Part shown: piece by piece, positions 17,624 through 25,708 of the stretch
Layout: every line of letters begins with the position of its first letter
Numbering within the stretch: the first letter of the stretch is position 1
NCBI GenBank assembly: GCA_963716005.1
Contig: OY970285.1
Span: forward strand, 1,302,001 to 1,366,000
Length of the DNA stretch: 64,000 nucleotides
Direction: 5' to 3'
Source: CAVRUF01 sp963716005
Lineage (GTDB): Bacteria > Actinomycetota > Thermoleophilia > Gaiellales > Gaiellaceae
Notes under the pieces: model-generated
What the model saw: only the letters and a program-made list of their open reading frames with translations
The model's database searches: none
Told to the model about the DNA's origin: nothing
Position numbers and translations under genes: made by a program

Positions 17624-18054
17624 CAGTTTCCCTTGTTTTCCAGGGATTTCTGGACGGCGACCAGTCTACGGTCGCCCTCTTCGAGCCGCAACAGCACCCG
17701 AACGCGCGGCTCCGGCAGGTAGCCCTTCCCCACCTCGGGCCACTCGACGAACGCGACCGCGCCGTCGAAGTACGGCTCGAGGTCGGCCCAATCGGCCTCG
17801 CCGAGGGTCTCGAAACGGTAGAGGTCGAGGTGCGCGACGGGGAAGCGGCCCGGGTAGCGATGGCCGATCGCGAACGTAGGGCTCGTCACCGCGACCGTGA
17901 CCCCGAGCGCCCGGCACGCGCCGCGCACGAAGGTCGTCTTCCCAGCGCCGAGATCGCCCGACACCTCGACGACGTCGCCGGGCACCAGGTCGGCCGCCAG
18001 CTCGGCGGCGATGCGCTCGGTCTCCTCGGGCGAGGAGGACGTCAGCTCAGCCAT
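17623..18054 (-). CDS. tsaE: tRNA threonylcarbamoyladenosine biosynthesis ATPase TsaE
   Basis: A 143-residue P-loop ATPase that drives the TsaB-TsaD-TsaE cycle. The Walker A is SGDLGAGKTTFVRG (about residues 32-45), followed by SPTFAIGHRYPG and HLDLYRFE, and by EWPEVG near the end. This is the typical TsaE order. It is the third component of the t6A operon and sits 9 nt downstream of the uracil-DNA glycosylase gene. Confidence 0.95.
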   Translation of the reverse strand: MAELTSSSPEETERIAAELAADLVPGDVVEVSGDLGAGKTTFVRGACRALGVTVAVTSPTFAIGHRYPGRFPVAHLDLYRFETLGEADWADLEPYFDGAVAFVEWPEVGKGYLPEPRVRVLLRLEEGDRRLVAVQKSLENKGN

Positions 18055-18063
18055 GGCCGAAAG

Positions 18064-18783
18064 CTAGAAGAGGTCGAGCTGCTCGGCGGCGGGCAGCGCC
18101 GGCTCGGGCGGCGCGGCGGCATGGAGCTCGATCACCTCGGCCGACGGAGCGGCCTCGACCGTGCGTCCGAGCAGCGCCGGGATGCGGGCGAAATCCTCCT
18201 CGAGCGTGCGCAGCATCGCCGGCGTGTAGAGCGCCGCCGCCGGATGGAAGATCGGGTAGAGCGTCACCGTGCGCCCGCCGACGCTCGCCTCCTGCGGCGT
18301 TCCATGCACGCGCGTGATCCCGTCCGGCTTGCCCGACAGGAGCTTCGTGGCGAAGTTCCCGAGCGTCGCGACGAGCTTCGGCTCGATCAGCTCGAGCTGG
18401 CGGAAGAGGTGCGGCTCGCACGAATGGATCTCGTCCGGCTGCGGGTCGCGGTTCCCGGGCGGGCGGCACTTGAGGACGTTCGCGATGTAGACGTCCTGGC
18501 GGTCGAGCCCGATCCCTGCGAGGAGCTTGTCGAGGAGCTTCCCGGCCTGGCCGACGAACGGATAGCCCTGCTGGTCCTCGTGGAAGCCGGGCGCCTCGCC
18601 CACGAACATGAGGTCGGCGTTCGGATCGCCCACGCCGAAGACGACCTGCGTGCGTCCCTCGGCCAGACGGCAGCGCGTACAGACGGATGTTTCCGCCGCA
18701 TAAGCGGCGAGCGCATCGCTCCGGGTCAGGGCGTCAACCGCAGCCACAGCTTCCGCCACAGCAGCCCCCGGCGCTTCCGCCAA
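18064..18783 (-). CDS. Type-4 (Fe-S) uracil-DNA glycosylase
   Basis: A 239-residue family 4 UDG that removes uracil from DNA. Motif A is FVGEAPGFHEDQQGYPFVG. The C-terminal active-site motif is FHPAAALY. Four cysteines positioned for a 4Fe-4S cluster are C-T-R-C near residue 35 and the pair in LKCRPPGNRDP...HSCEP. The family is common in actinobacteria and thermophiles. The first start (18783) lies 50 nt inside the upstream FmdB-like gene. GTG at 18747 is an alternative with less overlap. The Pro/Ala-rich C-terminal tail ends QLDLF, which resembles a beta-clamp-binding peptide. Confidence 0.92.
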   Translation of the reverse strand: MAEAPGAAVAEAVAAVDALTRSDALAAYAAETSVCTRCRLAEGRTQVVFGVGDPNADLMFVGEAPGFHEDQQGYPFVGQAGKLLDKLLAGIGLDRQDVYIANVLKCRPPGNRDPQPDEIHSCEPHLFRQLELIEPKLVATLGNFATKLLSGKPDGITRVHGTPQEASVGGRTVTLYPIFHPAAALYTPAMLRTLEEDFARIPALLGRTVEAAPSAEVIELHAAAPPEPALPAAEQLDLF

Positions 18784-18943
18784 AGCTCGGCTGCTCGGCG
18801 GCGCCGTGAGCGGCGAACACGGAGAGCTGGCGGCGCGTTTGCCCCGAACCGCAGTCTGGGCAATCAGGATCTGCGTCGCTCAGCCGGAGGAGTTCCTCGA
18901 AATGACTCTCGCACTCCATGCACACGAACTCGTAGATCGGCAT
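18734..18943 (-). CDS. FmdB-like zinc-ribbon protein
   Basis: A 69-residue protein from ATG 18943 (an in-frame TTG at 18949 adds two residues). It has the FmdB/CxxC_CXXC_SSSS pattern: MPIYEFVCMECESHFEEL, then CPDCGS, a Ser/Gly-rich stretch and a terminal cysteine cluster (GGCCGGSCGCG). The two Cys pairs should bind one zinc. Roles in the family are mostly unproved, and some members act as regulators of amidase or formamidase genes. It overlaps the UDG start by about 40-50 nt. Confidence 0.8.
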   Translation of the reverse strand: MPIYEFVCMECESHFEELLRLSDADPDCPDCGSGQTRRQLSVFAAHGAAEQPSFGGSAGGCCGGSCGCG

Positions 18944-19088
18944 CGCCAAAGGAGTCTAGTGGCTACGTATGACGTCCGGTGCCGACGTCCGCAGCAGCTA
19001 AAGTCCTGCGCTCAGAGGTCGATGGGACAACCAGGGGGGTTGTTCGTATTTTCGTAGTACTGTCGCAACCAAGGGATGAAGGAGAACC

Positions 19089-20073
19089 GTGCGCCGCGGG
19101 CTGATCGCAACGGTCGGGCCGCTAGCAGCGCTTGCGCTCGTGCTCGGCTTCTTCTGGGTTCTCCGCTCGCTCGGGGCCGACGTGCAGTCGCTCGGGCCGC
19201 TGCCCCTGCCCGTGCCGCGCTCGGACGAGACGGCAACGGTCGCGGTTCCGCCTTCGGCGCAGCCCGCGACGACCCCGCCCCCGGGCTCGCCCACCGGCAC
19301 GGCGCCGCCTCCCGCTCCCTCGCCCGTCGGCGGGAGCCTGATCACGTCTCCGCCCCCCGCGGCGCCGCTGCTGCCGCCGGCCCAGCCCATCGGTAACGAC
19401 GGGCCCTCGACGCCGTCCGGCAGCCCGCCCGCGCCGGGGAATCCCAGCACGCCCGGCAACCCCGGCACGCCTGGGAATCCCGGTAACCCGGGCACGCCCG
19501 GCAACCCGTCGGCTCCGCCTCCCCCCGGCTCGGCCACCGGCGGCGTCGACCCCGGCGGCGACGACGACGATGACGACGACATTCCGTGGTGGAAGCGCCA
19601 TCACGGCGACAAGAAGCACGGACACGGCGGCCGTAAGCACGACCACGGCCACAAGCACGGGGGCAAGCACTCCTCCGGCGACGACGATGACGACGACGAT
19701 CGCGGGCGCCACCACGGGAACCGCGACAAGGATCGCGACCGCGGGCGGCACGATGGCGACAAGAAGCGCCATCGCGGCGACGACGACGACAACGGCGATC
19801 GCGGACCGGCACCACGGCAACCGCGACCGTGACCGCGGACGTGACCACGATGACGACGACGATCGCGGACGCCATCACGGCAATCGCGGCCGCGACCACG
19901 ACGACAACGACGGTGACCGCGGACGCCACCACGGGAACCGCGACCGTGATCGCGGGCGCGACGACGACGGCGACCGCGGGCGAGACCGTGGGCGCGATCA
20001 CGACAAGGGCCGCGACCACGGCCATCGCGGACGCGACCACGACGGCCACGGCGGCCGACGTCACCGCGACTAG
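19089..20073 (+). CDS. Secreted low-complexity protein: Pro/collagen-like then His/Asp/Arg-rich, frameshifted
   Basis: About 327 residues when joined. An N-terminal signal anchor (residues 5-27) is followed by a Pro/Thr-rich segment. Next comes a collagen-like stretch of Gly-Asn-Pro and Gly-Thr-Pro triplets near residues 117-140, then Asp runs and repeats built on RGRHHGNRDRDRGRDH with His-Gly-His and poly-Asp blocks. The frame breaks at 19804-19807 (GGACCGGC). Removing one C continues the same repeats to TAG at 20073, so it is one gene. GTG 19089 has AAGGAGA 4-5 nt upstream. The His/Asp tail could bind divalent metals. No family is recognised. Confidence 0.65.
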
Positions 20074-20129
20074 GACACCCTCCGGCTAGACTGCGGCCGC
20101 CCGGTATCCGCGAGGAACTGGAGCCGCTC

Positions 20130-20822
20130 ATGACCTTCCAATCGATCTGCGTCGTCGGCGACGGCCGTCTCGGACGGGCCTTCTCCGCGCGCCTGCGCGA
20201 GCGCGGCCTGCCGGTCGAGGTGACGACCCGCGAACACGACTGGGCCGGCGCCGACCTCGTTCTCCTCTGCGTCCCCGACACGGCGATCCCGGACGTAGCC
20301 CGCGCGGTTTCTGTCGGTCCCTGGATCGCACACACGAGCGGCGCGACGACGCTCGACGCCCTGGCGCCGCATACGCAGCGGTTCAGCGTCCACCCGCTGC
20401 AGGCGTTCGTGCTCGAGCGCGGGCCCGAGCAGCTGGACGGAATCTGGAGCGGCGTCAGCGGCGAGTCGCCCGAGGCGCTCGAAACCGGCTTCGCGCTCGC
20501 CGAGACGCTCGGGCTGCGGCCGTTCGAGCTCGCCGACTCCGACCGGCCGCTCTACCACGCCGGCGCCGCGTTTGCGGCCGCGTTCGTGGTCACGCTCCAC
20601 CAGGTCGCCGCGGAGATCTTCCGCGAGGTCGGCGCGCCCGTCGAGGCGCTCGAGCCACTCATGCGGCGGACGATGGAGAACGGCTTCGTGCCCACCGGCC
20701 CGCATCGCCGCGGCGACTGGAAGACCGTCGACGGCCACATCGCCGCGATCCACGAGCGCCATCCCGAGCTGGACGCGCTCTACAAGGCTCTCTCGGACGC
20801 GACGGCGGCCCGGCCGGAATGA
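20130..20822 (+). CDS. Rossmann/DUF2520 protein, possible ketopantoate reductase analogue
   Basis: 230 residues. The N-terminal NAD(P)-binding fold has ICVVGDGRLGRAFSARLRERG (GxGxxG) and DLVLLCVPDTAIPDVA, followed by HTSGATTLDAL. The C-terminal helical domain (residues 115-220) fits DUF2520, with FSVHPLQAF and LYHAGAAFAAAFVV. It overlaps panC by 4 nt and precedes panB. In Mycobacterium tuberculosis the DUF2520 gene Rv3603c likewise sits next to panC and panD. The missing pantothenate step near this locus is ketopantoate reduction (PanE), so that role is a reasonable inference. Confidence 0.75.
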   Translation: MTFQSICVVGDGRLGRAFSARLRERGLPVEVTTREHDWAGADLVLLCVPDTAIPDVARAVSVGPWIAHTSGATTLDALAPHTQRFSVHPLQAFVLERGPEQLDGIWSGVSGESPEALETGFALAETLGLRPFELADSDRPLYHAGAAFAAAFVVTLHQVAAEIFREVGAPVEALEPLMRRTMENGFVPTGPHRRGDWKTVDGHIAAIHERHPELDALYKALSDATAARPE

Positions 20823-21622
20823 AGGTCGTCCGCACGGCGGCCGAGGCGCGGGCCGCGCATCCCGCCGAGGGAACGGTCGGGCTCGTGCCGACGATGGGCG
20901 CGCTCCACGAGGGGCATCTCTCGCTCGTGCGGGCCGCGCGAGACGAGTGCGATTTCGTGACCGTCAGCGTCTTCGTGAATCCGGCGCAGTTCGGACCCAG
21001 CGAGGATCTCGCCCGCTATCCGCGCGACGAGGCCGGCGACCTCGCGCAGCTCGAAGCCGCGGGCGTCGACCTCGTCTTCGTGCCGGACGCCGAGGAGATC
21101 TACCCGCCCGGGTTCGACGACTGGATCGAGGTCGAGGGCGTCTCCGAGGGAATGGAGGGCGACGCACGCACAGGCCATTTCCGCGGCGTGGCCACGGTCG
21201 TCCGGCGGCTCTTCTCCATCCTCGAGCCCGACCGGGCCTACTTCGGCCAGAAGGACGCGCAGCAAGCCGAGGTGATCGCGCAGCTCATCGAGGAGCAGCG
21301 GCTCGGGATCGAGCTGCGCGTCCTCCCCACGGTGCGCGACGACGACGGGATCGCGCTGTCGTCGCGCAACGCCTACCTGAGCTCGGAGGAGCGCGAGGCC
21401 GCGCGCGCCTTGCCGCGCGCGCTCGAGGCGGGGGCCGAGGCTTTCCGCGCGGGCGAGGATCCGGTCGCGGCCGCCGTCGGCGTCCTCGCGGCCGAGCCTC
21501 GCCTCACCGTCGACTACGTGGACGTCGGACGCTGGAACGGCCGCGTCGTGCTCGCCGCGGCCGTCTTCGCCGGCGCCACGCGGCTCATCGACAACGTCCT
21601 TCTGGAAGGATCATGGGCGTGA
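20819..21622 (+). CDS. panC: Pantothenate synthetase
   Basis: A 267-residue ATP-dependent ligase that joins pantoate and beta-alanine. Signatures are LVPTMGALHEGHLSLVRAA (the HxGH nucleotide motif), SVFVNPAQFGPSEDLARYPR, GHFRGVATVVRRLFSIL, YFGQKDAQQ, and ALSSRNAYLSSEER (KMSKS-like region). Length is slightly short but complete. The ATG at 20819 overlaps the upstream stop and the 3' end overlaps panB by 10 nt. Confidence 0.96.
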   Translation: MKVVRTAAEARAAHPAEGTVGLVPTMGALHEGHLSLVRAARDECDFVTVSVFVNPAQFGPSEDLARYPRDEAGDLAQLEAAGVDLVFVPDAEEIYPPGFDDWIEVEGVSEGMEGDARTGHFRGVATVVRRLFSILEPDRAYFGQKDAQQAEVIAQLIEEQRLGIELRVLPTVRDDDGIALSSRNAYLSSEEREAARALPRALEAGAEAFRAGEDPVAAAVGVLAAEPRLTVDYVDVGRWNGRVVLAAAVFAGATRLIDNVLLEGSWA

Positions 21623-22458
21623 AGATGCCGCTCACCGAGCTGGCCGCGATGAAGGCCGAGGGCCGCACGATCGTGATGGTCACGGCCTACGACTACCCGA
21701 CCGGGCGGCTTGCGGACGAGGCGGGGATCGACGTCGTCCTCGTCGGCGACTCGGCCGCGATGACGGTGCTCGGCCTCGACTCGACGGTGCCGGCGACGAT
21801 GGACGAGATGCTGATGCTCGCGCGCGCGTGCGCGCGTGGGGCTCGACGGCCGCTCGTCATCGGCGACTTGCCGTTCGGCTCCTACCAGGTGTCCGACGAG
21901 GACGCGGTCCTGAACGCCGTGCGCTTCGTCAAGGAGGCCGGCATGGACGCCGTGAAGCTCGAGGGCGCCGGCCCCGAGGCGGACCGGGTGCGCGCGATCG
22001 TCGGCGCCGGGATCCCGGTCATGGGCCATCTGGGCCTGACGCCGCAGTCGGCGACGATGCTCGGCGGCTTCAAGGCGCAGGGACGCACGGCCGGCCAGGC
22101 GAAGCGGCTCCTCGACGACGCGCTCGCCCTCCAGGAGGCCGGGTGCTTCGCGCTCGTGCTCGAGGCGGTGCCGGCGGCGGTGGCGGGCAAGGTCACCGCG
22201 GCGCTCACGATCCCCACGATCGGGATCGGCTCGGGCCCGGACTGCGACGGGCAAGTGCTCGTGCTCCACGACCTGATCGGGCTCTACGAGGGAAGCCGCG
22301 CCCGGTTCGTGAAGCGCTACGCGGAGGTCGCGGACACGATCAAGGACGCCCTCGAGCGCTTCGCCGCCGACGTGCGCTCGGGCGCGTTCCCCGAAGACGA
22401 GCACACGTACTCGATCCCGGACGACGAGCTCGCCCGCTTCGAAGCCGAGCTCGGCTAG
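21613..22458 (+). CDS. panB: 3-methyl-2-oxobutanoate hydroxymethyltransferase
   Basis: 281 residues. It adds a one-carbon unit from methylene-tetrahydrofolate to alpha-ketoisovalerate, giving ketopantoate. Motifs are VMVTAYDYPTGRLADEAG, VLVGDSAAMTVLG (metal site), DLPFGSYQVS, AVKLEGAG, VMGHLGLTPQSA, LEAVPAAVA and TIGIGSGPDCDGQVLV (GIGAG-type). The ATG at 21613 was chosen because the frame upstream is the shadow of panC. It is the last gene of the pantothenate operon and overlaps the convergent membrane-protein gene by 4 nt. Confidence 0.96.
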   Translation: MGVKMPLTELAAMKAEGRTIVMVTAYDYPTGRLADEAGIDVVLVGDSAAMTVLGLDSTVPATMDEMLMLARACARGARRPLVIGDLPFGSYQVSDEDAVLNAVRFVKEAGMDAVKLEGAGPEADRVRAIVGAGIPVMGHLGLTPQSATMLGGFKAQGRTAGQAKRLLDDALALQEAGCFALVLEAVPAAVAGKVTAALTIPTIGIGSGPDCDGQVLVLHDLIGLYEGSRARFVKRYAEVADTIKDALERFAADVRSGAFPEDEHTYSIPDDELARFEAELG

Positions 22459-23102
22459 AGCGCCAGCGCGAACACGACCCCGAGGGCCACGAGCGCCAGG
22501 ATCGTGAGGACGATCGCGCCGAGTGAGCGGACGAACGGCCACGCGTGCACGGTCATGACGCCGAGGATGAGCAGACCCATCGCCCAGAGCGAGAAAGCGA
22601 TGTCCGCGACGTAGAAGACGTAGCGGCCGTCGCTGATCGAATCACGGCCGCCGCTGTGGAAGACGTGGTCGCCGTACACCGCAAGGCGAATCGGCCAGAG
22701 CACAAGCGCCAGCGCGAGGGGCGCGGCAGCGAACGCGAGCAGGTGACGCGCGCCGCGCGCTTTCCCGGCGCCCCCGGCGGAGTGGATGCCCAGGGCGAGC
22801 GCGCTGCCGCCCACCCAGTACGTCGCCCCGCCATAGAGCCCGCCGGCGATGAACACGAGCACGGCCACGGTCGCCGCGTCGCGCGCGGGATCGTCCATGA
22901 GCGTCGCCGACCAAGGAGACGCGAGCACACCGCCGATCCCGGCCAGGAATGCCAGCGCGAGGACGACCTCCTGGCGTGCGTTCATGGCCGGATCCGACTC
23001 GTCTCGGAGCGCCAGGAACGTCGAACGGGGGGTGATGAGTACCCCGATCGAGCGAAGCCACCAGTCTCGCTCGCTCGTTCTGGACACGGTTCCGGCCTCC
23101 AT
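22455..23102 (-). CDS. YIP1-family integral membrane protein
   Basis: 215 residues from ATG 23102 with about five transmembrane helices after a short cytoplasmic N-terminus (WWLRSIGVLITPRSTFLALRDE). The opening 'P-R-x-T-F-x-A-L' is typical of the Yip1/DUF1282 group, as are the Gly-rich second helix and the small loops. Members are membrane proteins without an assigned enzyme activity. It is convergent with panB and divergent from the surface-fibre operon, so its 5' region borders that operon's leader. Confidence 0.65.
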   Translation of the reverse strand: MEAGTVSRTSERDWWLRSIGVLITPRSTFLALRDESDPAMNARQEVVLALAFLAGIGGVLASPWSATLMDDPARDAATVAVLVFIAGGLYGGATYWVGGSALALGIHSAGGAGKARGARHLLAFAAAPLALALVLWPIRLAVYGDHVFHSGGRDSISDGRYVFYVADIAFSLWAMGLLILGVMTVHAWPFVRSLGAIVLTILALVALGVVFALAL

Positions 23103-23165
23103 GGCGACCAGCTTATCCCTTGGCGCCAAGCGGCCTGGAGCCATGCGTCGTACTACGGAGCGGCC

Positions 23166-23196
23166 GGTCGGATCACCCGAAAGGGTGGTGCCGACC
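23166..23196 (+). other. Strong hairpin in the leader of the fibre operon
   Basis: GGTCGG (23166-23171) pairs with CCGACC (23191-23196), and ATCACCC (23172-23178) pairs with GGGTGGT (23183-23189) across a GAAA tetraloop, leaving one bulged G. That is a 13-bp stem about 65 nt before the first fibre gene. A second small stem (ACCTT/AAGGT, about 23215-23231) follows, and then the ribosome binding site AAGGAGA. There is no U run, so it is not a classic terminator. It could stabilise the mRNA or form part of a regulatory leader. I could not match it to a named riboswitch. Confidence 0.5.
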
Positions 23197-23258
23197 CACC
23201 CCAATGGAGCCGAAACCTTCATTCGTAAGGTCAGTCTGCGGCTACTCAAGGAGAACAC

Positions 23259-23838
23259 ATGGCCAGGCGTACACGTAATCTGCTCACGACGCTGCTCCTT
23301 CTCGGAGTCGTCGGGAGCGTGGCCGGTTGGGGCGTCTACTCGGCGTTCACGGCTACCACGACCAACTCCGGCAACACGATCACCGCCGGTACGGTCTCGA
23401 TCTCTCAGCACGCTGGTTCGACGACGCTCTACAGCCTCACGAACCAGGGTCCGGGTTCCAGCACGGTCAAGTGCATCCGGGTCACCTACGGCGGATCGCT
23501 GGCGTCGAGCGTCAAGCTCTACACCTCCGCGGTCACGAACGGCGCTGCCTTCAACCTCCAGGTTGAGCGCGGCTCGGGCATCACTGCGCCCGACAACACG
23601 ATGAACTGCACCGGCTTCACCGCTTCTTCGACGGCGTACAACGGCACGCTCGGGTACCTTCCCGGCAACCTACGCCGCCGGCGTCGACGGCAAGGCAGCC
23701 GCTGCGGCGTGGGCACTGAACGATTCGGTCGACTATCGCTTCACCATCACCGTGGTGGACGACGCGACGCCGAACGCCCACACCAGCGCTCTGAGCTCCG
23801 GTGCGCACACGTTCACGTGGGAGGCCAGGAACAACTAG
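23259..23838 (+). CDS. SipW-dependent-type exported fibre-like subunit 1, frameshifted
   Basis: About 192 residues when joined. It has a basic N-terminus (MARRTR), a hydrophobic stretch, and the SipW-type cleavage region GWGVYSAFTATTTNSGNTITAGTVSIS, as in TasA/camelysin-type proteins. The body has a conserved Cys pair (VKCIRVTYGGSLASSVKLY and MNCTGF) and ends with FTWEARNN. The frame breaks at 23652-23654 (CGGGT). Removing one G gives LGTFPATYAAGVDGK and an intact C-terminus to TAG 23838. The ATG has AAGGAGA upstream. It is the first gene of a seven-gene co-directional operon and shares its Cys pair and terminal WEAR motif with three later subunits. Confidence 0.75.
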
Positions 23839-23883
23839 GACGAGCTAGCCAAGACTGACGCCTGAATCGAGCTGGGAGCGGAG

Positions 23884-24450
23884 ATGAAGAACACCGCCTT
23901 CGCTCCCAGCCGATCAGGAGAGCACGTCTTGCTTGCGGCAACACGTACACGGATCGACTGGCTGGCACTCGTTGCCGGAGTCGTCCTCGCGGCAATCGCA
24001 CTCGCCGGCTGGCGAGTCGACGGAGGTCTCAATCCGCCCCCCGCGGATGTCGCCTTCCTCGTAGCACCGTCCCTGGACATCGCCATCGCGACGACCACGG
24101 GCTCGGACGAAGCGGTAGCCATCCGAGCGACGGATTCGGAACAGGGCGTAGCGCGAGCCTTCGAGATCCGGAACGCGACAGGCGGCAAGCTCGACCTCCG
24201 TCTTCAGGCCATCCCGGCGACGGGCGAACTCGACGAGTCGCTCAACGTCAGGGTCATGACCGGAGGCGCGACGCTCTTCGAAGGGTCGCTCGGGCAGCTT
24301 CGGGCCGGAACCCCGGCCTTCGCTCTCGAGAGCCACGAGACGTCAGATCTTCAGGTCCTCGCTTGGATCCCGAGCACCGCGACAGATGAGTCGTGGGGCG
24401 GGCGCTCCGAGCAGGTGAAGCTCGAAATCGTCACCACACCAAGCACATGA
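23884..24450 (+). CDS. Membrane-anchored TasA/camelysin-like domain protein
   Basis: 188 residues. A transmembrane helix at about 26-44 (LALVAGVVLAAIALAGW) is followed by an outside beta-rich domain. The C-terminal half, with LNVRVMTGGATLFEGSLGQLRAG and then ESHETSDLQVLAWIP...GRSEQVKLEIVT, follows the pattern of TasA/camelysin domains (a strand pair, 'L-x-G-x-L', then a stretch ending in a beta strand). It lacks the Cys pair and the WEAR ending of its neighbours. It overlaps the next gene by 4 nt (ATGA). It may be a second subunit type or an assembly factor. The family call is moderate. Confidence 0.55.
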   Translation: MKNTAFAPSRSGEHVLLAATRTRIDWLALVAGVVLAAIALAGWRVDGGLNPPPADVAFLVAPSLDIAIATTTGSDEAVAIRATDSEQGVARAFEIRNATGGKLDLRLQAIPATGELDESLNVRVMTGGATLFEGSLGQLRAGTPAFALESHETSDLQVLAWIPSTATDESWGGRSEQVKLEIVTTPST

Positions 24451-25103
24451 GACTCTCAATCCAGATCACCCACACTGACGGCGGCGTGAAGGCCCAGCGG
24501 CCTGCACGGCGGAAGCGGACGGGCCGCACCAAGCTGCTCTTCCTCACCGCTCTCTGCGCCGCGCTCGGTCTTGCCAGCTTCGGCGTCTACTCGGCCTACA
24601 CGGCGACGACGACGAACACCGGCAACTCGTTCGCCTCCGGCACGGTGTCGATCACGGACAACGACTCCTCGACGGCAATGCTGAGCCTCGCGAACGCGAA
24701 GCCCGGCGATGCCGACTCGAGTTGCGTGCGGGTGACCTACACGGGTTCCCTCGCAGCGAATGTGCACCTCTACGGCGCGTCGAGTGGCGGGCTCGCGCCG
24801 TACCTGACGCTCACCGTCACCCGCGGGACGGACCCGTCGCCGTCCTTCGATTCGTGTGCCGGATTCACGCCAGACGCAACGAACTACATCGGCCAGGGCG
24901 CCGGCGTCATCTACCAGGGCGCGCTGAACGCTTTCGGCACCGACTGGGCCACCGGGGTCGTCGACCCCATCACCGGGACTCCGGAGAGCTGGACGCTCAA
25001 CGAGTTCCACTCGTACCGCTACACGATCACGTTGCAGGACAACAACGCGGCACAGAACCAGACCGGGACCGCGTCCTTCACCTGGGAGGCGCGTAACTCG
25101 TGA
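24447..25103 (+). CDS. SipW-dependent-type exported fibre-like subunit 2
   Basis: A 218-residue intact protein. A long basic N-terminus (QRPARRKRTGRTK) precedes the signal helix and the SipW-type motif FGVYSAYTATTTNTGNSFASGTVSIT. Mature-part landmarks are SSCVRVTYTGSLAANVHLYG, LTLTVTRGTDPSPSFDSCAGFTPD (conserved Cys pair), YIGQGAGVIYQGAL, and the end SYRYTITLQDNNA...FTWEARNS. It is the cleanest single-domain example of the repeated fibre domain in this operon and lies directly upstream of, and overlaps, the signal peptidase gene. Confidence 0.78.
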   Translation: MRLSIQITHTDGGVKAQRPARRKRTGRTKLLFLTALCAALGLASFGVYSAYTATTTNTGNSFASGTVSITDNDSSTAMLSLANAKPGDADSSCVRVTYTGSLAANVHLYGASSGGLAPYLTLTVTRGTDPSPSFDSCAGFTPDATNYIGQGAGVIYQGALNAFGTDWATGVVDPITGTPESWTLNEFHSYRYTITLQDNNAAQNQTGTASFTWEARNS

Positions 25104-25708
25104 CCTCCGTGACGACGTCACACGACATCTCCGCGGCATATGCGCGGGCGTGGGACGCCCGCGTTCGTCGTTCAACGGTCGGTCGCATCGTGCGGATCGC
25201 CTGCCTCTTCGCAGTCGGGTTCACCGCCACGATCGCGGCAGCGGTCGCGCTTCCCCTGGCGTTCGGGATGCACTCGTTCACCGTCCTCTCGGGATCGATG
25301 GAGCCGACCATCTCGACCGGCGACGTCATCGTCGTAAAGACCATCTCGCCCCTCGAGGCGAAGGTCGGGGACGTCGTCAGCTTCCGCGACCCGGAGAACG
25401 CCGAGCGGCTTCTGTCGCACCGGGTCATCCAGATGCGCGTCCTGCCGGAAGGCGTCGCGTTCGTCACCAAGGGCGACGCGAACACCGGCGTCGAGCGCTG
25501 GCAGATCGCCCGCAACGGGACGATCGGCAAGGCCGAGTACCACGTCCCCAAGATCGGGTACCTCACGAACAGGCTCGGCAGCAAGTTCGGACGGCTGCTG
25601 TTCCTCGTCCTCCCGCTGATCCTGCTCGCGGGGCTCGAGCTGCGCCGTCTCTGGAGCACTGCAGACGACGAGGATCCCAAGGAGCCCGCCGATGCGTCCG
25701 CGCGGTAG
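25100..25708 (+). CDS. sipW: SipW-like (ER-type) signal peptidase I
   Basis: A 202-residue membrane peptidase with one helix near residues 28-55 and probably a second near the C-terminus (LLFLVLPLILLAGLEL). The nucleophile Ser66 lies in VLSGSMEPTISTGD. The general-base position is His107 in LLSHRVI, instead of the Lys of ordinary bacterial signal peptidases, which marks the SipW/ER subclass. A later VTKGDANTG supplies the conserved Asp. In Bacillus, SipW processes TasA and TapA. Here its gene is embedded among SipW-type preproteins, overlapping the previous gene by 4 nt and the next by 17 nt. Confidence 0.88.
   Translation: MTSVTTSHDISAAYARAWDARVRRSTVGRIVRIACLFAVGFTATIAAAVALPLAFGMHSFTVLSGSMEPTISTGDVIVVKTISPLEAKVGDVVSFRDPENAERLLSHRVIQMRVLPEGVAFVTKGDANTGVERWQIARNGTIGKAEYHVPKIGYLTNRLGSKFGRLLFLVLPLILLAGLELRRLWSTADDEDPKEPADASAR

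Noticed and set aside
19440..19510. Regular GGCAACCC/GGCACGCC units resembling a short direct-repeat array
   Set aside because: They are codons for Gly-Asn-Pro and Gly-Thr-Pro triplets in a continuous protein frame, without unique spacers, so not a CRISPR or regulatory array.
23103..23258. Cyclic-di-GMP (GEMM) riboswitch before the fibre operon
   Set aside because: A GAAA-capped stem is present, but the invariant core (ACGCACAGGGCAAACC and GACGCAAAGCC) is missing, so only an unnamed hairpin is reported.
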